From NCBI GenBank assembly GCA_036971475.1, contig JBAIZL010000002.1:230171143-230235142 (forward strand): a DNA stretch of 64,000 nt, written 5' to 3'. The position numbers were made by a program, and so were the translations under genes. Below the pieces are notes generated by a model. The model was given only the letters and a program-made list of their open reading frames with translations. It made no database searches and was not told the origin of the DNA. This DNA comes from Prosapia bicincta (Eukaryota; Arthropoda; Insecta; Hemiptera; Cercopidae). Positions 37,870 through 49,560 of the stretch are shown one piece after another (within the stretch, counting starts at the first letter, position 1; each line of letters starts with the position of its first letter).

Positions 37870-40800
37870 TATAGACATATTTTAATAGGGATACGTAGCT
37901 AGAAAAGTTCTTTATTATAAAGATATGAGCTGCAGTAGGCCTAAATGTCACACTTTTGAGTGTTATTGTTCACTTCACATTTAATTCTTGTTTTTCTTTT
38001 GATCTATTATTAAGTATTTGTTCTATAAAACTATTTTACTTGTTTATTGTAAGGTTATGGCGTTATCGTTTTGTGCTATTTTATAGTTATTGTGTTAAAA
38101 AGATAAATATTGTGTTATTTAATGTATTGTAATTACGTTGAAAAAACACAATGTATTATTTCTGTAGTTAGTAGCTAATTAGACAGAAGTAGCTTAAAAA
38201 TCATAGAATTGAGATGTTTTGATAAATTAGGGACATAAAAAATTTCATCGTGTTACAGTCAAAATAAATGTTCAGGAAAATCTATGAGATTGAAATTTAA
38301 AAAAGACATTTCACTAGAGTAAGTAGACTAGGCCTATTTATTTTCTGTTACTATTTGAGAATTAAGGGGATCATAAATGTCATAGATGTTCACAAAATGA
38401 TAATACATGTATTTTTATATAGGCTACAGTACATGCTATATAATGTATATTTATAGGTTATTTTTTTAAATATGTACTTTAATAAAAAAGCAATATTTTC
38501 ACTAAAATAAAAACAATTATTTTTTCCAGAAATTACTTTGTTTTATGTAGACCTAAGTATAGTTGATTGGAAATATAATTAGGCCTATGAGTTATTTGTA
38601 AACTGAAGAATCGAAAATTGTTTATTGAAAAAAAGTGATTTAAGGAAATGTGTACCCTTATATAGGATAATTAAAATTTATATAAATCCGACCAATATTT
38701 AAAAAAGCCACTCACAGTTATTAAAATGTAAGTCATTGGGATACTTGTAATTTTTCAGTAACATTTATTTCCACGTGGTTCAAATGAACAAATCTACGGA
38801 GTATGTTTCTACTGGGAAGAGATTAAAAAGTGAAAATACAAATTCCATAAGCACAAATTTTATAAAACACAATCTGAATAAAATTATTGGATTCGTTCTA
38901 AAATCTGGTAGCTTAGAATAGAGCGAGCGAGGCATGAAGCATCGACCAATAGGAACAATGGAAAGGTATGACGGGAGGAGGGGGTCTAACACAGACAAAT
39001 CGCTGTAGATTACAGAGGCCGTGGTTCTTGGTTATTATTATGTCGTTAGGCTATGCCTCCATAATCCTATAATAACAACGGTCACTCCGTACAGCTTCCA
39101 CGGCCATGTATATTGCGTCGCCATTCGTTTACATTCGGCATGGTTGCGGTGTAGTTATAAATGTCACGCTATGTTTATTATATTTTACGGAAATGTTGTT
39201 CGATGTTGTCCAATGTAATGCAGGAAATTTATTCTGGTTATCTTTCATTGTATTGTTATAAAGTAATAAATGTAATACAAAACGTAGCCTAGGCCTGTAT
39301 ATTGGGCTTATTTGGTTTAAAATGTGAATGTGAAGTTAGCTGTCGTCCGTAGTCCTATAGACCGACGGGAATTATTATTTATGATAAAATCCTCGTTCAT
39401 AATAGAAAGTTACCAACAGTTGATTATTTGGAAATCAAATCCTTTGTTTTATAATTACTATAGTAGTGTCTCCAAATGTCTTAGTGTTATTTGAGCGTAT
39501 AAGGTCAAAGCACTTTCTCTCTATAAACACATCATATCATATTGATGGTTTGCCGTAAGAACCAAATAAATTTGAATCGTCTATTACCAAGTGTTTCGTA
39601 TTTTGTAACATTTTAAATACTGATTAAGAGGCAGAAAATAATCACAGCCTACAACTCAGCAATAGGCCTACTACACCGCGAAACTCGCTTTAAGGAAGAA
39701 ACAGATAAATATATAAGCAAAGTTTTACTGTAAGACATATATCGGCTTTTATAACCGGGCATTTCAGAGAACGAAGAAAGAAATATAATAATTTCAAGAC
39801 ACAAGATAACAAGGGATTATGAACATAGAGATAACTAAAGGTGATATAAGATTGATCATGTACCACGAGTGCACGGTCGCTTACCTGAAGTGAAATAACT
39901 GTCAGACTCAAACAGAGGTTAAAATCCGTATAACTTGAGTGATGAGTAGAAGGTAGAAATGGGAAGATATTAATTATATTTAGGACAGGATAAGTGTAAG
40001 TGTTTGATCATTGTAAACTCGATATTAAACCGTAATCAATGTGCTTAGATTAAATTTTAACCTTAAAACATTATTATTTTCCTTAGTTAAAAATAACAAA
40101 GGAGAATTTCTTTACCAAAACCATTCGGACAGTTACTTTTAATAATTATAACTAACAGTACAATATGAAAGCCTTAGTTACACCAAGTCGTCAACATCAG
40201 AAGGTATAAGTACAAAACTGTTGCATCCCATAGGAGATAATAAACTGACATTTGAAAAGTATAAAAGGGTTTATATTTATATAGCCTACTTAACTTACTG
40301 TAGTAAAATTAGTATCATTGTTTATTGCATTTAGACCCATACTGTGATTTTGACCTAATCCCCTACTGTATTATTTATTATCGAGTAGACCCTATTACAT
40401 CTATGGTCAAATAATTCTATTCCCCTTGTAAATTTATAATTTCTTTTATCAAATCTAAAACATATAAGCCTGCGTAATTTTTGCACAAAAAACTACTCAA
40501 CGTGCTTATCGCCATTTTATAACATTTAAAAAATTCAATACTATTAGGATAGGTAATTGAAATATTATAATTTTTAATTAATTTGGCAAAACACAATTAA
40601 TAAAACCCCTGCCAAAATGGCAACCTTAGAAAATTCTCCTTTAATTTCATCCGTAACGTGACTGTACATTGTTCAGTTGGCGTTATGAGCTTCTGTTCAG
40701 TCATGCCAACATTCCACATCGAAATAAAAAAATTCTTTAATCACACATTCTCTATTCTTTTTTATATTAAGTCACTTGTCAATTTAAAACAGCCCGACAC

Positions 40801-41083
40801 GGTGAGGTTGGCAGCGCCGCGTTTGACGGGGTTAATGAAAAATATGCCCCCTTCCCCACTCTCGGCGACGGGGGCTTTAGGAATCCCTGGAAGGACAGTA
40901 GTTCCCGTCAAGAGGCGTCTATAAAATCGTTATTAATGATCTTCCATTCTTATTACAACTATCACAGACTAAATGGATAGATATTTTTTTTAAATTAGGA
41001 TCAAGTAGTCTCAGTGAGTCCCAAACAGCAAAAACGAAATAATTTTTAAAGTTTTAGGGGCCCATTTTTTTTGGTACTTTGAT

Positions 41084-41085
<2 letters not shown>
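37870..41085. other. AT-rich non-coding stretch with GC-richer blocks
   Basis: No genes recognised. Two blocks depart in composition: about 38900-39170, which includes a CCAAT-containing 'gaccaataggaacaatgg' and several CpGs, and about 40770-40930, which includes 'ggcagcgccgcgtttgacgg'. Either could be conserved non-coding DNA or an unrecognised exon. I see no family resemblance in any frame. Confidence 0.4.
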
Positions 41086-41086
<1 letters not shown>

Positions 41087-41138
<52 letters not shown>

Positions 41139-41157
41139 GTGTGTGTGTGTGTGTGTA
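41087..41157. repeat. (TA)n then (TG)n microsatellite
   Basis: A TA tract of about 48 bp is followed by a short TG tract. Confidence 0.95.
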
Positions 41158-41514
41158 TCCTTACATACTTACGTCTCATTTACTCCTGCCGCAATAAATT
41201 AGCAAGTGTTGCCTAAATATTTACACTTCAGTTATTAACATTTAATTTGTAATTATTGTAAAATATAATATAATTCATTAATTTTTAATCATTTCTATCT
41301 TTATTCCGGGAAATTTGCATTTGTCGGATTAAAACTACATAGAGTCCAAGAAAAGCTATTATTATTTTCAAAACATTCAAGGAAAAAAGCATATACTTGT
41401 TTTGCGGGAGAAGTAGGGAGAACAATTTCTGGTGGAACACGATGGAAATTCAGTAATAGAATTATTTTACAGAAGTGTTCGGATTCTGTTGTGAAGTTCC
41501 TCGCTAGTTTTTTT

Positions 41515-41566
41515 TAACCCAAAGATTGCGCCCCAGCTACTTGGGGAACCACTATTCATGGTTAGG
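41515..41566. mobile_element. Possible hAT-type terminal fragment
   Basis: The reverse complement reads tagtggttccccaagtagct followed by ggggcgcaatctttggg, resembling the 'cagtggttccc...gcgcccc' ends of a common hAT subgroup. I could not find the opposite terminus or a target duplication, so this would be an isolated, decayed end. Confidence 0.3.
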
Positions 41567-44500
41567 GATGTTGCCGCGTGCCTTAGAATTAAATGTTTAC
41601 ATTAGAAATTAGCTACATTTGTAAAAAAAGTTTACAATGTTGTAGTTAGAAGTAACATTTTTTAATTAGTTTTTTATTTCGCTATACAGTACGGTAATGC
41701 TATGATTTTTTTGACCCAGTGAATAGATTTGTTTAGGCCTAAATCATGTCTTTTGCCTATGTATAAAGTTTAAAAAATGTAATTACAAAACATAATGGTG
41801 TCAGCTTTTACTGCTTTAAGGGAAGTACGTAACCCCTATATCGATATCAATCTTCTATCTTAATAGCTTCTGAGAAAAATGTACCTGCGTTAATAAAAAC
41901 TAAGGTTTTGGAAAAATAGCGTTAAAGCTAAATCTTACTTTAGGATGAGTGGTGCATTCTTCAAATAACCCTGCATTATAGTCTGGATTCTCTCCTTGCT
42001 CAATTTCTTCCTCCTGGTCTAATTTTCCCTTTCTTCTGGCAATTCTGTAGCTAGGGCTACTCGGGTCCTGTTTTCGTCTAATTTGTCGGCTCTTTTCATT
42101 CGCAAAATATCAAAACTGCAAAGCGTTTACTTTTTTAGAGCTTAACTGTAGCCCTAGAAGTTTATAATTAGCCAATTTACTTGAACAAAAATCATCGTAG
42201 CTCAACACAGAGTCATATACCCCATAACCCGAAAGTGTCAAGACTTAGAAAAATATTTTTGGGGATTTTTTTTTCAATAAAACTGTCGTTTGGGTTTTGT
42301 GTTATGTGGTGCAGGTAATTTTTTACGAGATTTGGTTTTGCAAAGTCCTAATAAGTCTTGTCAAAATGTTTAAACCATTATATTATGATTTGGTTTTGTG
42401 TTGATATTCAAGCTAGTTAGACTATATGTAGCCTTATTGTAACCATACCAAGTGTTGGTCCGGGGGCAGCCTGGTTGTGTTGTACATCACTTGATAATTT
42501 ATGGATATGTAGCCCACACATTCCATTTCATCTGTTCCAGATCAAAGCCTCCTCTTCTTATTGCCAAACCATAATATTCTTCTAATTTATAAATGCCCTT
42601 ATCTATCAGCTTGTTTCGTCCACTTTTGCTTTTGCCGTCTTTTTTTTATTTCTAAAACGTTTTTTTAAATTTCTGAACCGAGTACCCTTTTCTTTTTTAA
42701 CACCGGCAACGTAATTTCCCAACAGAAACATAATGTCCCAGAATGTTTGATATATTAGTTTATTGTAGCCCTTGTTCAAGAAATTCGCACGAGCTCGGAG
42801 CTGTCTAAGTTTGGGGTTGGATTCTTTTTACTAAATATAAATTTGGAGATCAAGAACCCTTATATTTTCATAATTTGAATACTTCAATAAATAAACAAAA
42901 ATTTGGGGTTACACGCTCTCCTTAAGTAAGATATTTAAAAAAAATTAATGGATAAAAACTAATTTAAAACTTTACTACAGCAAACCTCTTTTGTAGAGTG
43001 ACTCCCATAATATACAGACAATTTATCTTACAAAAAAATATGTTTTAATAAAGTTTTGGAAACACTGCTTTAGCCTCTCAGGCCGTGTATCTATTAAAAA
43101 TCTATTTAGGATACTACTTTTAACACATTTGTGTACCAGCTTTGTTTATCAATTCTGTATAGATTTTTAATTCTACAATATTCTGATAATATGTTTTTGA
43201 CAAATACATTATAAATGATGAAAAATTGATAAAATGAAATGATAAAAAGTTTTATATTGTAAATGTGTCATGTATTATTGTTATCTTAAAGCATATTAAT
43301 TTATTATACTTGTTTTTATCACACTTCAAGACTAATTAGATAATTTTCATTTATTATAATCTATTTCAATCCGTATTATTATTATACATACATTTTCTGT
43401 GTATATAAAACGAATCTTTTCAAGAAATTGCTGTATCATTTTATTACCTTTGTCAAACCAAATAAATAAAAAAATGTTCTTTTATTCTTTACTGAACGCA
43501 CAATTTATTCTAAGAATATCCAGGTCCAAAACTACAATAATGGTATTATACTTCCTGCTCATATAACAGTCCATGGATAAATAACTTCATTTGACAGCAA
43601 ACCTACAACTGAGTTTATAACAGACTTCGCCTTACTTCTGGACTGCGAGTAACTAAGATCGTAGTTTGTTAGCTGGAGCTTACAAAAGACTGTAATCTTG
43701 TTAATGCCATTATATCTATTGGCAAAGACGAACTTCGATTTCTCAACAGAAATTCTTCTACAAAATCTTTAAACTTTTCAGTCAGTGGTATTGAAGGAAG
43801 CGTAGCTGAAAATACTAAAAATGTAACGATGTAACAACAAGTGGATCTGTTATTTCCGCGAGTAAAATTTCAAACCTCAATTTCATATATTTTTCCTATA
43901 GAAAGTACAAGTCGAAAACGAAAAGTCTTAAAAGATTCAAAAACAGTAGTTTTACGTATAGGTCTTGCGGAATATCATGAAACCTGGATAGGGGGGAAAC
44001 AATGGTGGAATGGGCATCGCCGTGGCTGCAGGAATAGAGAACGACCCCACTGCTAGTACAATATCCGAATATAGACCCGGCGACAGCTCGAGACAGACTG
44101 GCACTCCCTCCCAACACTGCAAAACCGGTACACTCGGCTTTCACCCATGAAGATCATACTTCACCAAGAAACACAAGACTTTTAAGAGCTCGAAGAATTG
44201 CCAGCTTCTTGCTCAAAAGATGAAAAACAAACTCTACGGTGAAAAAAGTAATTACAATATTTTAAAGCTCCTAAGTAAAAAAATGTATTTGTGAGGAAAT
44301 CTGAATGAAAATAAAATGAAAAATTGTGAAGAAGCTGTTGGTATACGAAGACGTTGAATCTGTTCAAGACATGATTGAGTTTACGTTGCAAACAATATGT
44401 CCGTCTATAGTGTGTTTTAACCGAAAGGAGAAAAACACCTTTTTCTCTACGGAATAAGACTTCTGCTTATTTCTATTTATATTAGATGTTTTAATGGTAA

Positions 44501-44913
44501 TATTCAGTTGTTGCAGTTTATATAGGTTGACGCATTTCAAAAAATATAAATGTTTTAAAATAATTTTATTAAAAATGATTTAATATAAATATCATGTTTA
44601 TTCAATTGTTTTGATATGAGTTTACTTTTTTAACAATACATTTTAAAAATCATTAAAGAAAATTTTCAAATTTTCGTACCTGTTGTTACTTAATAAAGCA
44701 GTTTTTCAGACATATCATGTAGAAATGTTTTTAAATAATTTTTTTTAGGAAAGCACTAGTTTGATATGCAAAAAACTACACTTTCACAAAATATTTATTT
44801 TCGTAATATATTATTTATAGGGTTTGTTATGAAGACTGTTACGGGATTAAGGGGTTTATTTTAAAGGATCAGTAGACTTTATAGAAAATATATTACATGT
44901 TCATACCACAAAA
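41567..44913. other. AT-rich non-coding stretch
   Basis: No gene recognised. On the minus strand around 42120-41950 a short frame rich in charged residues (starting MKRADKLDENRTRVALATEL) is interrupted by stops and could be part of a decayed transposase. I do not recognise the family. Confidence 0.35.
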
Positions 44914-44936
44914 GTGAAAACCAGCTAAATTTTTAT

Positions 44937-45066
44937 TAAACACTTGTAAATATTTATAAACTTGCCTATAGTAGCACTTAGGCCTACTTATATTTGTTGA
45001 GGACGGCCGTTTCGGGAGATGTGTCCCATTGTCAACTCAGACTGATCTCAAGGTCTGTCTAAGTAA
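44937..45066 (-). repeat. PLE tail (pLTR-like), copy 1
   Basis: Shared with 45448-45560 (same orientation) and 47690-47806 (inverted). Read on the minus strand it holds the block 'gttgacaa.gggacacatc', then tcccGAAACGGCCGTCctc. That resembles the 3' half of a hammerhead ribozyme: stem II GGGA/TCCC, GAAA, palindrome ACGGCCGT and a GTC cleavage triplet. The CTGANGA box is not in place. Confidence 0.8.
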
Positions 45067-45090
45067 GTTTTAACAAATTTACTAAATTCA

Positions 45091-45129
45091 AAGTTTGGAT
45101 AGTCATAAACTATTGTATAAGTGATTAAT
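45091..45129 (+). repeat. 39-bp dispersed motif shared with 23245-23283
   Basis: Matches the right end of the inverted-repeat insertion at 23057-23283 at 35 of 39 positions in the same orientation. It lies in the 380-bp spacer between PLE tail copies 1 and 2, so that spacer may itself be a separate insertion. Confidence 0.7.
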
Positions 45130-45447
45130 AAAATAAAGTGATCCAGAATTATACAGGTATTTAATTTTCTTGAATTTTGTACTGATATTTAATTTTAGAG
45201 TGATTTCTATCAATTGCTCAGACACAATGTGGAAATTGCCATAGTATGTGAAATTGTTTTGCATATTTTTCATATCTTTTTCAGATTATTCATACCTGTG
45301 TACATTTATTAATTCTGTTGTTGATATTATTGTTCATACGCTTGTTTTTTCCATGTAGATACTATAAGCAAAGCGTTCTAAATGATGTCCCAATAGTCAG
45401 ATACTCTACAGGCAAGAAACATACAGAGGAGAAACAACATACATTAC

Positions 45448-45560
45448 TAAACACTTTTAAATGTTTTAAACTTGCCTATAGTAGCACTTACTTGGCTTGT
45501 TGGCCGTTTCGGGAGATGTGTCCCTTTGTCAACTCAGACTGTAACTGATTTCAAGGTTTA
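45448..45560 (-). repeat. PLE tail (pLTR-like), copy 2
   Basis: This tail directly follows the minus-strand endonuclease remnant, the natural 3' position. It carries the same conserved hammerhead-like half as copy 1, but lacks the GGCCGTCCTCAAC part (it reads ggccaac), so its cleavage triplet is lost. Confidence 0.8.
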
Positions 45561-45566
45561 CGTAGG

Positions 45567-45995
45567 TTAGGGTGGGGGTGGGATATTTTGGTGGTGTGGG
45601 TGTATTACGAGTTATGATGTCAAAAAGTGCGTGTGAGTTGTAATGTAATTGTGTATTGAGTATGTGTGTAGGGTGTAGTTTGAAGTGTCTGTATATTTCG
45701 TATTGTTCGGTTGTGTAGCGCTGGTTATTTCTGTGTTGTTTATGAAAAATTTGTAGGTTAGATGTTACATCTATGTAGACATGTTTTGTGGAGTTGAGAT
45801 GATCGGCGAAGTTTGATTGGTAGTTATTGTTTGTTAGTGCTTTTATATGTTCTTGCTAACGTGTGTAGAATGACCTCCCTGTCTGGCCTATGTAAAAACT
45901 GGGGCACGAACTGCAAGTTAGTTTGTAAACTCCAGTGGTGTTGTAAATGTCGTAGATTTTGTTGTTGGGTTTAAAGTGTTTATTGAGAGTGTTGT
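45567..45995 (-). pseudogene. PLE GIY-YIG endonuclease domain (minus-strand copy)
   Basis: The minus strand encodes HFKPNNKIYDIYNTTGVYKL followed by TCSSCPSFYIGQTGRSFYTR, the zinc-binding C-x2-C plus GIY-YIG signature of the endonuclease of Penelope-like elements, which nicks the target DNA. It continues with QEHI, HLNSTKHVY and a histidine-rich tail to about 45567. The signature glycine (YIGQT) is intact, unlike in the plus-strand copy. A TAG stop replaces a tyrosine codon after FYTR (plus-strand bases near 45858), so the domain cannot be read through. It lies directly downstream of the reverse transcriptase remnant, in the normal order. Confidence 0.88.
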
Positions 45996-46342
45996 GTGTA
46001 CAGTAAGCTATTTTGTAGTTGTATTATCGTAGTGTGTTGGTTAGATTGTGTGTTTTGGATGATCTGTATGGTATTGATAAGTTTTTTATGGGATTGTCGT
46101 GTTGTGTGTTTATATTTGGGTTATTGAGTTTATTTTTTAGGCGGTTGTATAATTTGTCAATCATTGTTAGTTTGTGCTATATGTGTTATGGTGTTTAACT
46201 ACTCGTAGTGTTCTTCTTTGCCTAACGGTGTTTTAAGCAGGCGATATATCATGGTGTTGTAAGCGGCTAGTTTATGTTAGCGGTGATTTGAGTAGCTGTG
46301 AATGGTCGTATTGGTACTAGTGGGTTTTCGGTATATGTTAAA

Positions 46343-47256
46343 TTAATGTGTTTGTTTGTCTGTTCGTTTAACTGTAAGGTCTAGGAAGTTGAGAGAGATT
46401 TGTTGTTCTGTTTCGATGGTATATGTTAGTTTTGGGTGTATGGAATTAAGCTGTTTTAGAAATATGTGTGCTCGGCGTGTGATACCTTTATATAATGTTA
46501 TGATATCATCGACGTATCTGTACCAGTAAATTATGTTATCCGAGTATTTATTGTTGTGTAAAACGTGGTTTTGTTCAATATGGTGTATTAATATTTTTGC
46601 TAAGATGCTAGCTATGGGGGAGGCCATCTTTTTGGTTGTATAATGTGTTATTGTAGGTGAAGTAATTTTGAGATGTGATTAATTTTGTAAGGTAGATGAT
46701 TTCGTCAATGTGTGTATGTGGTGTATTTGTGTCTATAAGCATGTTCTTGAGGATATTGATGGTTTCCGGATAGTTTTATCGAGGAATTTGGCTAGAAGAT
46801 GAGAAGGGGCGCTTGTGTGGTTGATGAATGGACGTATGGGATGTCTGTTTTGTGAAGTTTTTGCAGGGCATTTAGTTTAGGGGCTATTGGTTTTATTTGT
46901 TTTTGGAGTAGTGTGGGATTATAAGTTTTGTTTTGTTGATTGCTTCTTTGATTTGATCGTTGTATTTTGTTGTTTGGTCTTCTTTCAGTGTAGTGATGTT
47001 ATTATTTTGGATGAAGTTGTGTACTTTTTTGTTGAGGTCGTAATTGTTAATAATTACCGTTATGTTGCTTTTGTCAGCTTTTGTTGTGTTTAAATTTTTT
47101 TTTTGTTTAATTTTTGATGTCTGTAATTAGTGTGTTGGTGAAATAGACTACTTCTTAAGTTTGATGTAGTGTAGTTCCATTGTAGGCTGTTGGTATAAGT
47201 TGTAAGCAATTTTGTTGAGATCGTTGTTTTGTGGAGATCGTTTTTTTTTTGTGTGC
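46343..47256 (-). pseudogene. PLE reverse transcriptase (minus-strand, frameshifted)
   Basis: Pieces of a Penelope-like reverse transcriptase appear in order on the minus strand. They are: an N-terminal segment (47256-47095); TKADKSNITVIINNYDLNKK (about 47075-47015), the conserved K-A-D-K block; a PKLNALQKLHKTDIP-like block (about 46885-46840); RPFINHTSAPSHLLAKFLDK (about 46835-46775); MASPIASILAKI (46627 downward); and YRYVDDI (about 46505-46525), the catalytic YxDD box. The last uninterrupted piece is 94 codons (46343-46627). At least three frame changes separate the blocks, so this copy is dead. These enzymes are related to telomerase reverse transcriptase and prime synthesis at an endonuclease nick. 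Confidence 0.88.
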
Positions 47257-47666
47257 TCAATAAACACTTTAAACCCCAAAACAAAATTGACGACATTTAC
47301 AACGCCACTGGAGTTTACAAACTAACTTGCAGTTCGTGCCCCAGTTTTTACATAGTCCAGACAGGTAGGTCCTTCTACACACGTTACCGAGAACATATAA
47401 CAGCACTTACAAACAATAACTACAAATCAAACTTCGCCGATCATCTCAACTCCACAAAACATGTCTACATAGATGTAACATCTAACCTACAAATTTTTCA
47501 TAAACAACACAGAAATAACCAACGCTACACAACCGAACAATACGGAATATACAGACACTTCAAACTACACCCTACACACATACTCAATACACAATTACAT
47601 TACAACTCACCCATACTTTTTGACATCATAACTCCTATACTCCAAAATACACCCACAAAGCCGTAA
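47229..47666 (+). pseudogene. PLE GIY-YIG endonuclease fragment (plus-strand copy)
   Basis: The frame is open for 145 codons, but homology to the minus-strand copy starts only at about 47257 (LNKHFKPQNKIDDIYNATGV). The first codons come from the junction, and the ATG is not the element's own. Order: C-x2-C in TCSSCPSFYI, then FYIVQTGRSFYTRYREHI and HLNSTKHVYIDVTSNLQI, to a stop at 47664-47666. The GIY-YIG glycine is replaced by valine (YIVQT), which should impair the catalytic fold. There is no reverse transcriptase upstream: at 47256 the sequence switches into the N-terminal part of the minus-strand element. It is a 5'-truncated second copy in inverted orientation. Confidence 0.85.
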
Positions 47667-47689
47667 TATCCCACCGTAACCTACGTAAA

Positions 47690-47806
47690 CCTTGAAATCA
47701 GTTACAGTCTGAGTTGACAAAGGGACACATCTCCCGAAACGGCCGTCCTCAACAAATATAAGTAAGTGCTACTATAGGCAAGTTTATAAATATTTACAAG
47801 TGTTTA
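47690..47806 (+). repeat. PLE tail (pLTR-like), inverted copy 3
   Basis: Reverse complement of the tail at 44937-45050, following the plus-strand endonuclease fragment. It retains stem II GGGA/TCCC, GAAA, ACGGCCGT and the GTC triplet of the hammerhead-like half motif. Confidence 0.85.
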
Positions 47807-47817
47807 GTGAAAACTAG

Positions 47818-48519
47818 TAATTCACGTGAAGATGGAATCAACAAATATACATTTTTATATAAAAAAAGTATTTTTAAGAATTGAGTTTCAATATAAATTT
47901 CTTATTTTACGTCGATAAAATACTTGAGATATCCGTCTCATAATTTGAGAACAGATGCATTTTTAATTAAAATTGTTTAGCGTTTAAAATACGTCGCACT
48001 AGGTGTTTTCATTACACATTAGCCTGATGGGGTACCTTAGATAATAAACATTTTGAATGAATAGTGCTACATCGTCGTTTTACTTACGTTCTCAGGAGAG
48101 AGGCTATCGGCCGAGTATAAATAATAGGCTACACTCGGTTATCGGCCATTGAAGTCTGCATCTACAGACTTAATTCCACGGACGATGAACACGCTACACC
48201 CCGCCCACCCGTCTATCTGCAAAGTGTTGAAAACCAGGTCGTGAAAAAAAGAATAAAGGAAAACACGTGCAAGAGCGAGAGCATAAAAACAGTACGTTCT
48301 TTTTGTTGATTGGTAGACCATCGTCGGAAAATGATCCAATCGCGTGATGAGAACGATTACCTCAAAGCGATGAATTCGAACTGATATAAAGTCCAAACAC
48401 TGTAAGAACGGGGACTATGCATAGATCAATATAATATCACAAGCATGGTGGATGTAATTTCCTTGGATAGCCTAAGTTAAATCTGTTATATAGAAAGCTG
48501 ATTTCCAACATATTTATAA
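47818..48519. other. Non-coding stretch with a GC-richer block
   Basis: AT-rich to about 48080. The block 48090-48400 is more balanced, with two 'tatcggcc' words and 'ccccgcccacccg'. No coding frame or transposon end was recognised. Confidence 0.4.
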
Positions 48520-48734
48520 CTAGCGTTACCCGGCGCGTTGCTGCACTCGAAATCATAATTTTATAATGGATAATTATTAATTAATTTTCCAATAAGAAAA
48601 GCAAATCAAACATCTAAATAATTTTATTTCATTTACTGTAATGCTATAGGATAGACGATAGTTTTTGTCATTTCATAAGGCGTATAAACATACATATTTT
48701 TAGGTGTCCAATCACGTAAGCACGCAACATATAA

Positions 48735-49070
48735 TTAACAGCGAGAAAAGCAAGAATGTTGCAAATTTAATCCAGCAATGATCAATGCCTGTCCTTGTGC
48801 CTTGTTTATGGTTAATGCGAATGCAAGTTGCAAAGGAAATTGTAGTTGTTTAAAATCAAAGGGTAAATCGGTATTCGTGGAATTAAGACCATCTCTCCTC
48901 TGAACTTGCCACTTATGATTTCTGCCTCGATCAAGTTGGATGTCAAATTTTTTTGTTGTCAGTCTGGTTTCGTTGGATTCAAATTTCGCAAGAGTATTAT
49001 GAACGATCCTACTTTTAATGTCAATAAGTGTGGTAGCATTTGGGCAAGGTTTGTCGGAAATCCCCTGCAA
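48735..49070 (-). pseudogene. Helitron helicase C-terminal fragment (Pif1-like)
   Basis: An open piece of 111 codons on the minus strand includes NHKWQVQRRDG and then QFPLQLAFALTINKAQGQAL. The latter is the last helicase motif (motif VI region) of the Pif1-like SF1 helicase encoded by Helitrons, which unwinds DNA during rolling-circle transposition. Further out (to about 48650) the frame can be followed as YVYAPYEM-like sequence, the usual end of the protein. The Walker A box lies upstream in another frame (49223-49531), so the gene is broken by frameshifts. Confidence 0.85.
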
Positions 49071-49222
49071 GAAGTAGATCCATTAAAGCGCCCCCACTGG
49101 TTTAGGTTTCCCTCGAAAATCTCGCAGAGTACTGTCAAACACCTCAACTTATTATTAATGGGTCATAGTGCATTTATCCTAAATAATGATGTTTGTAGAA
49201 CTTTACTGCTGAATGTTTACTA

Positions 49223-49560
49223 ATGTTACAGGTTGGCATTTTAGTTCGCTTTAAATTTAGTGAAAATCCAAGTTTTCATCCTCTATCGAGTAGCGATGAT
49301 ATAATTCCCGATGATGCTACTGCTAGTGCTATACCATTCTGCATTATAATCGACGCCAGTGTTAAATTATTGAGGACCGTTTCGCCTGTCCTACCAGGAG
49401 CATCAAGGAAACAAAATCCGCCATTTCTATTGTCTACACGTTGCAATACTTTATTATTATTCTTTACTTTATTTGATCAGCAACTAAAAGTCCAATTATA
49501 TAAAATTTCTGTTCTCTTACCAGCCCTCTGACTTGAAAGTCATTTATGTTTCGTGTCGGT
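49223..49560 (-). pseudogene. Helitron helicase Walker A region
   Basis: The minus strand gives VDNRNGGFCFLDAPGRTGET followed by VLNNLTLASIIMQNGIALAV. FLDAPGxTGKT is the Walker A (P-loop) of Helitron helicases; here G-x-x-G-x-G-K-T has decayed to G-R-T-G-E-T, losing the ATP-binding lysine. It continues as ASSGI and a degraded NLKRTKMPTCNIS. It belongs with 48735-49070. Confidence 0.82.

Larger units (their letters stand above)
44914..47817. mobile_element. Composite Penelope-like element with inverted tails
   Basis: A tail sequence beginning taaacacttgtaaatattta (44937 on) recurs in inverted form ending at 47806, so the 2.87-kb unit has long terminal inverted repeats of about 120 bp. Beyond them lie gtgaaaaccag (44914-44924) and gtgaaaactag (47807-47817), an 11-bp near-perfect duplication that looks like a target site duplication; on the left, 12 extra bases separate it from the repeat. 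A further direct tail copy begins at 45448. Internally, one near-complete element runs on the minus strand (reverse transcriptase, GIY-YIG endonuclease) and a second 550-bp endonuclease-plus-tail fragment is fused head to head at 47256/47257. Tandem and inverted tail copies are typical of Penelope-like elements. Confidence 0.85.

Noticed and set aside
41515..43090. A complete hAT element between 41515 and a 'ggaaacactg' sequence near 43065
   Set aside because: The two ends have the wrong relative orientation and there is no target duplication; only an isolated possible end is reported.
46887..47093. Plus-strand 68-codon frame rich in V and F
   Set aside because: Antisense of the PLE reverse transcriptase block that contains K-A-D-K on the minus strand.
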